Shown in pieces: positions 1 to 10,612 of a stretch of DNA of 64,000 nucleotides. The notes under the pieces were generated by a model that made no database searches, was not told the DNA's origin, and saw only the letters and a list, made by a program, of their open reading frames with translations. This stretch comes from Ancistrus triradiatus (lineage: Eukaryota; Chordata; Actinopteri; Siluriformes; Loricariidae). The stretch spans positions 79,632 through 143,631 of the forward strand of contig JAJAGP010001984.1 in the NCBI GenBank assembly GCA_025084515.1, read 5' to 3'. Both the position numbers and the translations under genes were made by a program. The stretch's first letter is position 1. Each line of letters starts with the position of its first letter.

Positions 1-130
1 TTCTCTCTGTTTGCTTGTCACTAAAAAATAACTAAAAAAAACTTGCTTTAGTTGTAAAGTTAAATGATTTAGTTACAGTAACAAACTTCACAAGTCTAGT
101 AATACGAACACGTGTGTGTTATAGCTGCAG

Positions 131-1572
131 GTGGATAAGATGGGTAAAGCCTTCAGCTACCTGGATGCTGCCATGTCTTTTGTAGAGAGTGGCATCGCCA
201 TGGAGACGGATGCCCAGACGCCCAAGTCGGCGTACACCATGTTCTCCGATACAGTAGATCTCATCAGGTACGTGTGCACCCGCTAGAGTAGCAGACTTTC
301 TTGGTTTGACTTGGTATTCATGATTTTTTTGGTATTAAATATTTCTGACTAGCTGATTACAACCATAGAACGTTTATAGTATAAACATAATATTTGAACA
401 ATAAAAATACAGCGTTCGCCCCTTGCTTTGTGCTGAGATGACGGGGTTCTCGTTGGTTGCTCGCCACCCTTAAAGCTGCCATCCTAGAATCGCCCCAGGT
501 CTGTGGATCATAAATCCGCGACAAGACCACCACAACATCATCATCATTATCATCCATCACTGCAAACCCCACAAAGAAAAGTACATTTTAACTATGTCTT
601 AAGATATTCTCTTTATGTCCGCTGCTTTTTGACTGCTTTTAAATGTTTCAATTGGACTAGCGTCATGATTTCGTACGACTTTACTTCAGACTTGCTTGAC
701 TTGTAGCAGGGATTTGACTTGAGAAACTTGGGACTTGCTGAGACCCATTATTGCTGGGATGATAATCGTGTTCGAGTGTGGTCTTGTACCACAGGTAACG
801 AACCTGCTCCTGTAAAATCACCTCATATTTGAATGCAAGACAACTAAACACGGTGCTGCCGGAGCGTTCTGAATCATCGCTGTACTTAATAGTTGGCAGA
901 CGTTGTGGTTAAAGGCTTCCTTTTGGCTTTACACCGACAGATCAGTTCAGACAGGAAATGGGGTCAACGTTTGGTTTCACATTCGCAGTCAGGTTCTGCC
1001 ACACTTCAGTCCTTGGGCTGAATATCTTTGAACGACGAGTGAATTTTGTGTTTAGTTTTAGTTGGTAATGGTCATTTGGGGTATTTGCTGATGATGATGA
1101 TTGTCCAAGGTTGCGTCCCTTTGGAGAATGTTCTTCTTGACATATTCAGATAGTTCTGGAACAGCTGCATTTACTGTCTTGTTTGCTGCCGATAGTTGCT
1201 TTTAAACATCAAGTTAGTGATGAACATCTCTGAGCTGATGTGTTGTGTGTTAATTGGCAATCGAGCGACGCGTCTGTTTTCCGTCGTGTCCTGCTCACGT
1301 TGGAGTCGAGCTTCTGTTTCGTTTGCCTGCAACATTGTGAACATCTGGCGTAGTTTAAACAACATCTGCCTGTAAATGAGGTTATTTGTACCTCTGCTGA
1401 AGCAGATCTTGCCAGAGTTGGCCCGTGCTTCGTCGTTGGAGAGCAGAGCGTGCAGAACAGTTAAACCCAGGGTTTTAAAACTTCCTGTCTGTCTCGTTCA
1501 AAACGCTTATGAAACAGCTGATAAACTGAACCGCAGAACTTAACCTACTTAGACTTTGAGTTGTTATGAAAC

Positions 1573-1604
<32 letters not shown>

Positions 1605-4600
1605 CTGCAGGTTCATATTGAAGCTGAAGAACTACGTCGACCCGTCGTCTCCCGCATCGGAGCGTGATTTCTTAATCCTGTGGTGGGTGATATAGGGTTA
1701 AGCTGCCACTTTATTAGAAACGGCGACCTTGCACTCGCGCCATCTTGTCTTCTACTATTTAGGTGACTTTGCGCAGTTACCGATCGGAGCTCATCTGAGG
1801 CTGTGTGTCATTTGCCAGAACCTCCAGTAATCCACAGATCATGTGCAGACAGTTTTAGACGTCGAGCTCGTATCTGGACAGCTTTACTTGTAGTTAAGGC
1901 TATGCAGGACGCCTTCATTAAAACTCTGTAATGTTTACCAAAGCGCCTAACTATTAATTAGCCTTGGTGGAACTCCAGCTGTTCTGTCCGTGCATTAAAG
2001 TGCAGCATGCAAAATCTGCTCTGACACTCAAATTAATAGACGCGCATCGAAGCCTGTGTGTGTCTGGAGTCTGCCGCCGGATTTCTATCCAAACTTTCCG
2101 CAAATGTTATGCACATTTACGAATTTTCAGCGTATAGAAGTCGTATTTCCATCCATTACTTTTATGCGAAGAAACTTTCGAGCACAAAGGCATACTGACT
2201 AGGGGTGGCGTCGAAACGAACTCATTCTAACTCTGCTTTTATTCCACTAATAGCCTGTGGTTATTGATTTAAGAGTCAATGTTGCTTTTGGATGATCAGG
2301 TGGAACAGAATCATGTGACTTAATCAACTTTTATTCGAAAAACCCTTTTTCCAGCACCTTTTTTCACATTTCGGCTTTAGCGATGTTCTAACTTTTTCAC
2401 CTCGTCCTTGTGTGAAATTTGGATGGTTTTTTTTTCCATTTTGGACTTTTACCATTAAAGTTTTTTTCGGCCGGAGTGTGGATGGAGCTTTTTTTGCTGT
2501 GCAAAACGCACATTGTTGCATTTATTGGACTGCCTTTTTTGTAAACAGCCTACTCTAACAGATCTAATGAGCGGAACTGGATTTTATCTCATTAATTTCT
2601 CAGTTCATGTATCCTGTCACTCAGACGTAACCCGACGTGGTTGCCAGGTCCACTTATTGTTAGTTTCTTGCTGTTTTGGGACTTAGACCTTGTGGCTTCT
2701 TGCGGGGTCTGGCAACCCTGGAATTAAATTAAGCCGAAGCAGTTACCGAACACTTTTGCGGAGACTGAAACGCTGTATGTGCTCGAGGAAATGAGGGATT
2801 ATTTAATGAATAAAGTTTGAAGTTCTCGTCACATCCTTTAGTTATTAAGTGAAGGTAAACACACTCGGTGACGTACCGATAATGATCCATAAACCGAACG
2901 TCCTTTCGCTGAAGCTTTACTGTGTCATATCCGATTAGCTCCAGTCAGGAACTGTTGCATAAAGTTGAGACGAGTTTTTGTTTTTGCATTCGCTGTTGTG
3001 TTCGCTTGTGAAGGTGTGTTAACTCTGTTGTTATTCCAGCATGCGATGCCAGGCTCTGCTCCAGATGGCGATGTTCCGCTGTAAGCGGGATTCGGCGCAG
3101 AAGTACTCCCGCATCTTGACCGATTATTTTAAGGTAAATGCTCGCTTGTTTTATCTTCGGCTCAGTCATGCATTGTCTAGCTTCTGTACATGCGCTCGTT
3201 TGTGTGTTTCTTTGTGCACAATTTGTTGACTTGCCTTTCCATCTCTCTGATGATGTAACGTCAGTGTTTTTGGTTGTTTTTTTGTTTTTTAGAACTCAAA
3301 GACGCTGCACCCTCCTTCCCCCTGCATCTCAAAGTAATTCCTTTTCCTTATCTGGTAGTTTGTTGGAAGATCCACTAGGGACTGCTGTAAGAACACTATG
3401 ATGTGGGACAGCAAAGTGCACGTATTTGACGTCTCTGTTGTCTCCCTCCATCAGGAGCTCCTCCCCCGGCTCTCCCATGCCGTCCCCGGCGAGTTCTGTC
3501 GTGTCGAACCCAAGCAGTAACGGCACAGTGTCCATTCCTCACCTCATCCAGCAGATGGCGGCGTCGTACATCAACATCACCGCCCTCTTTCTCAGCGCGC
3601 ACGAAACGTGGGAACAAGCCGAAGAGCTGGCACGGACACGCACGGGTAGATACATCAGCATTAATGGTCACAACATGGGCACTCTGGTGGCACCGTGGTC
3701 TAATATGCCAACCCACAACTGAGGTGACCTGAATTTGAATCCTGTTAGTGCCTTAAATGTAGGACGAATTGGCTCTGTCTGAGGGAGGGTAGTCCGGTTG
3801 CAGGATCGTCCTCTGACTCTATAACCGCGCTATGCTTCGAGAGCGCCAATGCAGCCCTGACCAGGAATCCCATGTCATTGGTGTAGTGACATCTGCTGGT
3901 GAACTGTTGGAATTGCAAGTCATAAATTCACATTCACTCTGTCCATAAAAGGACTATGAATAAAATCACTATAACTTTTAATTAATTTATATTTTTGTTT
4001 ATAGTATTTTAATTGTTTAATTGCTACATTTAATTCCTATTACTAATTAAGTTTTATTTAATTTCACTCCATAAATTAGATTGAGGGCTACAAATAGTCA
4101 CTTATTAGTTTATTTATTATTAGTTTATGTATTACTAGTTATGTTTGTGTTTTTAATATTTAATTACTAGTAATTGATTTTAATTTAATTTTTTTTCTCC
4201 GTAAATTCAAAGATATGAAGGACTACGAATAAAGTCAGTTTTATTATTAATTTGTTTTTTTGTTTATTATATTTTAAATATAACACATCTAATTGTTTTT
4301 AATTATTAATAAAAAAAAAAAAAGTCATGGGGTCCCTGATGCCAGCCCCCAATGGTAGATGTCCCTGTTCCCCTCTCGAACCCGGGTCCCTGAAGGGGTG
4401 GGCTAGCAGATTGACCCCACACACTTTAAGAGAGTTTTGCAGAAGTATTGATTAGTTTTGATGATCTTTGCGTGACCTATAGTAACCCTGTGTGTTTTTG
4501 CACAGGTCTGTTGAGCGAGCTGGATGACGCCCTGGGTCGCCTGAGCTTGACCTCCAGCATGAGCTCACTGGTGCGTTACACGCGGCAGGGCCTCCACTGG

Positions 4601-4639
4601 CTCAAACTGGACAGCTCGAACCCTCGCGCCAGGCCCTGA
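131..4639 (+). CDS. aff1: AF4/FMR2 family protein, C-terminal homology domain exons (partial, 5' end outside window)
   Basis: AFF proteins are nuclear scaffolds of the super elongation complex, which brings P-TEFb and ELL to RNA polymerase II. Six exons are seen: 131-267, 1611-1682, 3040-3133, 3293-3333, 3455-3645 and 4506-4639, ending in TGA at 4637. All junctions are GT-AG and keep frame. The encoded C-terminal homology domain contains YLDAAMSFVESGIAME, CMRCQALLQMAMFRCKRD, a Ser/Pro-rich linker (SPGSPMPSPASSV), WEQAEELARTRTG and VRYTRQGLHWLK. The CMRCQ...MAMFRCK block and a PSPCI motif in the short 3293-3333 exon resemble AFF1 more than AFF3 or AFF4. Synteny with KLHL8 and SLC10A6 also favours AFF1. 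Upstream exons are missing because the window starts in an intron. Paralogue choice is inference; family is certain. Confidence 0.9.
1578..1604 (+). repeat. (CT)n tract serving as polypyrimidine tract
   Basis: A pure CT dinucleotide run ends a few bases before the CTGCAG acceptor of the AFF1 exon at 1611, so the microsatellite itself forms the polypyrimidine tract. Confidence 0.85.
4326..4440 (-). repeat. tRNA-related SINE-like fragment in last AFF1 intron
   Basis: On the minus strand the segment contains a B-box-like string (GGACCCGGGTTCGAGA) and shares it with the better-preserved tRNA-like unit at 45411-45490. The rest is diverged and the A box is not clear. It lies just after an A-run, as expected of a retroposed copy. 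Family assignment is inference. Confidence 0.5.
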
Positions 4640-5555
4640 GGGGCCTAAACCGGACTCTTTTAGTTCAGGATGGTTTTTATGTTCCGTCGTGGCCCATGAA
4701 GACGAGGAGAGGAGAGGAGAGGACGCTCTCTAAAATTCCTTTTTGCACTTTGAAGGCAACCAAGTTATTATTTAAGTGATCGTGATTCTGGACACGGAGA
4801 GACGAAGGAGGCCTGAAACATTTCCGGCCGTGGAATCACTGGAATTAGCGGAAGAACTTCCCAGGAACGCCAGAGCGGTCGCGCCTCGTTCCGCGTGCTC
4901 AAAGAGGGAACAAACATGAAGTGCACACTACAGAGGGGACACGCTCTTCGCCTCCCCCCTTTCAATTTTGCACTCGAACTGTGTGACTTGCCAACCGTGT
5001 GGTGAATCTCCTGTGGTTTAGGAACGGATCTCGATATTATTTATTTCCTGCGTATTAATATTCTTTATTATGAATAATATATTGGAATTCATGAATTTTT
5101 TTTTTTTCTCTTCCATTTCAGCTATTGAACTAATCAAGAGTGTTGTTTTTCGGATGCCCAGGCTTTTCAAATCCTGTTTCATTTTTGAATTCACTGTCGT
5201 TGAAGGAGGCGTCTCTTGTCCAGCTTCGGCTGAATGAAATCTTTGTTCGAAAAATCGAGCCCTGAGGAACTTCGGCGGCTCGTAAGGATAGAATTCTACC
5301 TCAAAACAAAGAAAAACCACGAAGACACCCACAGACAGACAAAGGGCCAAAGTAGTTCCTGAACCTAACGTTACACAGATAACACGCTGTGCCTTAAGCT
5401 GGACCTGCTCCATCAAACCTCTAAGCCGAGCCCTTAGAAGATGAGCGTGGCGTTCACACCTGGTCGTTTCACGCGCCTTTGGTCCGGATGATTTTTTTAA
5501 TCTAGCCAGGTTTACAGACTTAACCAAAGGAGAGCACGAAAGCTAAAAAAGCAAC

Positions 5556-5700
5556 AGATTCCTCAAAGGTGCCATGTTCTTCCCGCGTCCTCGTGGGGTT
5601 ACTCTTGGTGCCGTTTCCTCCCACGTTCCAAAGACATGCGTGAGGTTAATTGGTGGCTCTAAACTAACCCAGTGTGAGTGCAGGGTCGAGTCGATGAATA
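5556..5700 (+). repeat. fish interspersed repeat inside AFF1 3' UTR
   Basis: Contains the string TTTCCTCCCACGTTCCAAAG and GGTTAATTGGTGGCTCTAAA, a pattern that recurs in a diverged form at 42330-42400 (CACACTCCAAACACGGGTTAG, then TTAACTGGCTTCTCTAAAG). This layout is typical of a common teleost interspersed repeat. I cannot name the family. Confidence 0.5.
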
Positions 5701-5984
5701 GATATAATAAATAAATAAACAAACTTTGCTGAGTTAGTCTCTGAAAAGGTTCTTAACGAAGCGAAGACCCAGAATTGACTGGCAAACTTTTACATCTCTT
5801 AAATTTTCTTACGAACTTTAACACCCTGCTTTGTGGGGTTAGATCTGGGTTCGACATCTGAATATTTTCAGACGACTCGAGCAAACCTAAAATTTGGCAT
5901 GCACAAAATATAACGTTTGAAATATTAAGGTAAAATGCTCAGTGCTGAATCTTCATTCACTAGTCTTTCTCTTAACAGCTGGAA

Positions 5985-6110
5985 ATGACTTTGAGGGTCT
6001 GGGTTTGAATCCCAGTTGTGGGACTTTTAATATGACAATCGGAAGGTGCGTTTATTGCACAGACAACCTGTCCAGGGTGTACCTCTGGCCACGCCCAGTG
6101 AATTCTCCAA
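5985..6110 (+). repeat. SINE-like fragment with B-box-like string
   Basis: GGGTTTGAATCCCAGTTGTG looks like a tRNA B box followed by a body with CCTGTCCAGGGTGTACCTC; a related CCATTCAGGGTACATGCTC occurs at 42530. No clear A box or tail. Confidence 0.4.
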
Positions 6111-8913
6111 AATCTGTCCCCTTCACCCTAACAGAGATGCTTTTTAATCTTCCTAGCATTCTAACGGAAAAACTCCGATGGTTTCAGAGCAAAAACGTAA
6201 CGATGCATTGAGATATTTCTGCGCTATTAAATAATGTAGCTTTAATCTGGCAGCTACTCTGATTAAACGGGAGCAACACTGCCACCTAGCTACTGGCAAA
6301 ATATGACATGTTCCTACGTCTTGTACGAATGGCACTTGGAGTCTGGATCCTAAACACCCATGACGATCTTTAACGTTTAATCACTGACTTTTCGGAATTG
6401 CTTTAACACCGCTCGTGTACGGAGCTATTTGTAAAAGTCTGCGTATTTTTTAGTTTGCATTTCGGAGAGCGACTTTTCTAATCGTCGCCGTTTCAAAGTC
6501 AGATTGGCTGCGTGGAGTTTGTGAAATTGTGTTGGGGATGTATTTGCACGACAGTGTTTGAACAGCTACTAATTTGGCTAGCTACTTACCGTCATTTAAC
6601 GTCATTTAAGTTGTCCTACTTTAATTCTCAGTAAGGTGCGTTTAGGTCGGTGGCTCGCCTGGCTAATGTCAAGATTTCCAATGTAAAACAAATTCAAGGT
6701 AGCATTCGGGTGAAATAATATAACTATAAGCTCTGCCCACAATTTACTCATTTCGTCATTGAAGTGTACTTTATGAAATGCGTTCCTACTAAGTTATAAC
6801 GTAACGGATATCGGCACACTGCTCCTCTGTTGTCTGTATAAAATTCAATGTAAATCAGCATAAAACTTTTGTTAAATTGCGTCACGATACAATTCGAGCT
6901 AGCCAGGCTTGATTTTACTTTTTGCTCCTGTGTAATCATGGATGTCCGATGTTTATGCTCAAATATAATGGTGATACGAAAGGCGCGATGAACAACCAGG
7001 TGTGAACGGGTTTCCGATCTAAAAACATACGCACTAACGTAATTTCAAACCATGTGACGTCGTCTCTGATAATCTTTTTATTGATCAGGCTCACTGGGAT
7101 CGATGAATATTTTCGTAGCTGACCGGCTAATCCGAAGCGTCGGAGTTCTGTCTGTCGGAGTTTTGTGCCTGTTTGCGCCATAGTTTGCACAGATTCTCGT
7201 TAAATCCGACACTTGTTTTCACGTCCCTTTAGTTTTGGAGTGCTCGTTGTTAGCTGGCTCGCTGATCTTCGGGTCGTTTTCATTTAAGCAGTGTTTGCTT
7301 GCCTGATGCTTAATATAAAGCTAGCCAGCGTAGCTACTTCTGCAGAGATAGCATCTTTTTTAACGTTGTTTCTCAGTATTAGTGTTCCCCTCATCTCTTT
7401 AATAACTAATTTTTTTTGTTTGTTTTATTTTTTTATTTTTATTTTTTTTATTTTTATTTTTATTTTTTTTTAACACCTCCTTGATACTTTTTTTTTTTTT
7501 TTCTTACCAAGTTTGATCAGGCTTCACTTTTTTTTCCTTTTTGTTTTATTTTTCTTGCTTTCTGTTTTTGTTCTCGTTTTTTACTGTTTGTTCATCAAAG
7601 TAAGGTTTTTTTTTTTTGGTTTTGTTTACAGCACTTTTTCTTCAAGCTTGTTTTTTCCCCAAGATATATGAAAACTTTTTTTTCCATGTCTTGTTTTCGT
7701 TTCTCCTTCATGTGTACTTATTTTTGCTTTACCTGTATTTGTTTTTTTCTCTTTAGTTGTTTTTTTGTTTACCAAAGTAAATTTTCTTGAAGATTCCTTT
7801 TTTTTTTTCTTTTTTTTTTTTTTTTATTAAAGCATTTCAAGGTTTTTACCCCAAGATACAAGGTCATTTTTGTAATTGCTTTTCTACCCATTTAATATTT
7901 TCTTTTTTCACCCTGTAATTCCTCTTTTTATTTCTTTTTTCCATGAAACCTGATTTCCCGCCTCTGAAGACTCCTTTATGTGCCCAGATATTTCCAAATG
8001 TATATTTTTCTTTCCTTTTTTTGTCTTTTGTTGCTGTTTATAAACCAGTGAATCTTGATCTTTTTTCCAGTAGTTTTCCTCTTTCCTTTCATTGAATGTG
8101 GACTTTAGGATTTGGAGCAATAACACTTATTTACTCTTTTTGTTTTTGCTTTTTCCTCTGGGTTTGGAAACCAGGTGAATAATTTATTTGAGAAACGACA
8201 CTGAGCTTTTTGTGCCATGAGCTTTCTGCCCTGGACCTGTGCCCTGTACCCGTGCCTCTGTACCCATGACTCAGTGTTGTTCTTTGCCTGCGGTGGATTT
8301 TGGGCGCTAGGAGAGGAAAAAGAAAGAAAGAAACGCTAATGTTTTTCCTTGTGGAGTTCCTGCTGTGGTTCCTGTACATGAAATGTGAAGTGGGAGCAAC
8401 TTTAGAGATTTAAGGGATGCACATGCGATCAGAGCAGAATTATTATTGTAGTGATTTTCTCGTGCTGAATGAACTCTGAAGCTTTTTCAGCTTTTGCTCG
8501 TCCTGTCGGTTCTTCCTGAGAGAGGCCGCTGATTTTTTTGAGCTGCTCCTTCTGTTACCTGCAGGTTCCGCGTTGGTTCTGATCAGCACCCGCTCCCGTG
8601 TGCTCTGTGTCACGTGCGTGAGGTTTTCGGCGTGTTCTTTCTTCACCCTCCCGACTTTCTTAAAATGACTGAAACGCTTTTGGGATTGTTTTGTAAATCA
8701 ACTATTTTTGTCTTTTTGGACAGATGTAAATACTGTGATGTACAGCACTGTATAAAGACTGGCGGTCAAATCAGTTTTTCTTTAACTCGAAGTGAAATTC
8801 TGTTGCCCTTTTTGTTTTCCCTGAGCTGCTCATGCAGACGTTTGTAGCTTCAGTGACCGGAGGGTTTGTGTTTCTGCACTTGTGCTCTCTGATTTATCTG
8901 ATGATTCAAAGGC

Positions 8914-8919
8914 AATAAA
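8914..8919 (+). terminator. aff1: Polyadenylation signal AATAAA of AFF1
   Basis: AATAAA followed by GTTTGGGGGAG and a TTTTGTTTGATTGTTGTTTG stretch, the usual U/GU-rich downstream element. Best candidate for the transcript end. Confidence 0.6.
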
Positions 8920-8949
8920 GTTTGGGGGAGAAACTACTTTTGTTTGATT

Positions 8950-10226
8950 GTTGTTTGCTAATGCAAAACAAAACTGCTTTTTCTTCTGTTAGCTAAGTGA
9001 AACTTACTTTTTTCTATTTTCCCTCTAGGATTATCCATTTTGTCTTTTCTTTGTTTCTTTCTTTACCTTTTGTTTTTGGGTAGCATGAGCATTTTTCCTT
9101 CCTTCTTTGTTCCTTCTTTTGTTTAACCTGTTTACTTTTACTCAATGAAACCTATTTCCACCTAGTTGTTTTTTTGTTTTTTGTTTTTTTTCTTTCTTTT
9201 CCTTTTTTAAACCTACTTCTTCCCCATTGAAATCAGTGTTCCTTTTTATTTTTCTTCCCTTTCATTCTTTGTCTTTGCTTTTTGTGGTGAAACGTTTTTC
9301 ATTGCACTTTTCATTTTTCTAATTTAATAAAACCTGTCCTGTAATGTCTATCCTTTTTCCTCTGTCCCACTGATGCCTTTTTTTTTCTTCCTTTTTTGAA
9401 ATCTTTTCCTTTTTTTTCCTTGCTGTTTCATTAAATTAACATTTTTCCAATGCCCATCTTTTCTGCTAACTCGATTATTCCTGTTTTCCCAGTCTTTTTT
9501 TTGCTCTCTCTTTCCTTCCCCCAGTTCGGTTTTACTTCCTATTTTCCACCAGGCTTCCAATTTTCTTAATTTTTCTTCATTCAAGCGAACCAGCCTTTTT
9601 CTTTCTTTGTACTCTGCCCCTAAAATCTGCTTTTTCTTTGTTTGCTACATTTTTTTCTGTTTTCCCCCTAAGATTCTGTCTTTTTGGCTAAACATCTTCA
9701 CCACTTTTTTTTTTTTTTTTTTTAAACTTCTGTTTCATTTCACTCCAACCTGTTAGAAGAAAATGCTATTTGGTTACCTGAGAAGTTTTTTCCCCAAATG
9801 TTTCTTTCTTTGTGTGAAATCTATTCCCTGTCCCCAATATCTTTAATTCCTTCCCTGCTTCCTTGGTTTTCTTGTGGTTTCTAAAGTTTCTTTTTGCCAC
9901 CTTTTGCACACCTGTTTTCTTGCCCTTTCCCTAATGAAACCTGCTGTTGTCTCTGCAGTAGAACCCCAGACTTATTTTCTTCAAAAGCTTTCCTTTCTGT
10001 TCCAAAGCACAGAAATAACTCGGGGCCAGAAATACTTGGTCTTGTTTTAATTGTATTCTTTAAAGTGAATCTCAGAATAAAAACATTATATACAAAAAAC
10101 ACATCAAAGCGTTCACGCCGTTATGGAAGAGGCTCCGCTTATTCTAAACGTAGAACATTTACCTACAATTTGGTTACCAAAGACAATTAAAGCCCAACTA
10201 ATAAGGACCCAAAGTACACAAAGGGA
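8950..10226. other. Intergenic region between AFF1 and the lectin gene; pyrimidine-rich on + strand
   Basis: The two genes converge here. From 8990 to about 9960 the + strand is dominated by T and C with runs such as CTTTTTTTTTCTTCC and no coding signature. The part nearest the lectin stop (10045-10294) should be its 3' UTR; an ATTAAA variant polyadenylation signal (minus strand) is at 10045-10050, but this is weak. Confidence 0.5.
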
Positions 10227-10293
10227 TTAGAACACATCTGGATTTAGACGTCCCGTCCTGCTGCTCTCTGTACAGGTGAGGCGACGCTGCAGC

Positions 10294-10612
10294 TCACGTG
10301 TCTGATTCTGTCCCATTGAAGTTCGGGTTGTTGAAGTGTGGCTGGAAAAGAAGAACACGAAACCCTCAGCGCTCTGCCTGTGCGGTGGAGCGGAGCCCCG
10401 TCCGAGGCGCCATAAGAACACAGTGTTTTTAACCTCGGGCTCTGCGGTAACCGAGTAACTCACCACCTCGACGGGAGCAGTGCTTCTGCCCGGGAGGCCG
10501 ACGCCACTCAGCTTAACTCCTTTCACCCTGCAGATGTAATACAGAGCTCCACAGATCAGCAGCACGGCCAGCAGCGCTCCGACCACGCCACCGGTGATCG
10601 CCCCGGCGTGAG
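10294..10612 (-). CDS. Lectin receptor: transmembrane helix and cytoplasmic tail (last two exons)
   Basis: Exon 10434-10612 encodes a glycine/alanine-rich lead and a helix around GALLAVLLICGALYYIC followed by positive RVKGVK, so the tail is cytoplasmic. The final exon 10294-10341 encodes PHFNNPNFNGTESDT and TGA. FNNPNF fits the FxNPxY-type internalisation motif with F in place of the final Y. A stronger donor (GTGAGT) 24 bases earlier inside the TM exon would shorten the tail by eight residues without changing frame, so two tail forms are possible. Confidence 0.8.

Larger units (their letters stand above)
4640..8919 (+). other. aff1: AFF1 3' UTR, about 4.3 kb
   Basis: After the AFF1 stop there is no further coding exon and the first well-placed polyadenylation signal in a GT-rich setting is AATAAA at 8914. 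The long UTR is T-rich between 7400 and 7850 (many runs of 8 or more T) and carries two short interspersed repeats at 5556-5700 and 5985-6110. AFF family transcripts are known for multi-kilobase 3' UTRs, so the length is not odd. The end point is inferred from the signal only. Confidence 0.6.
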
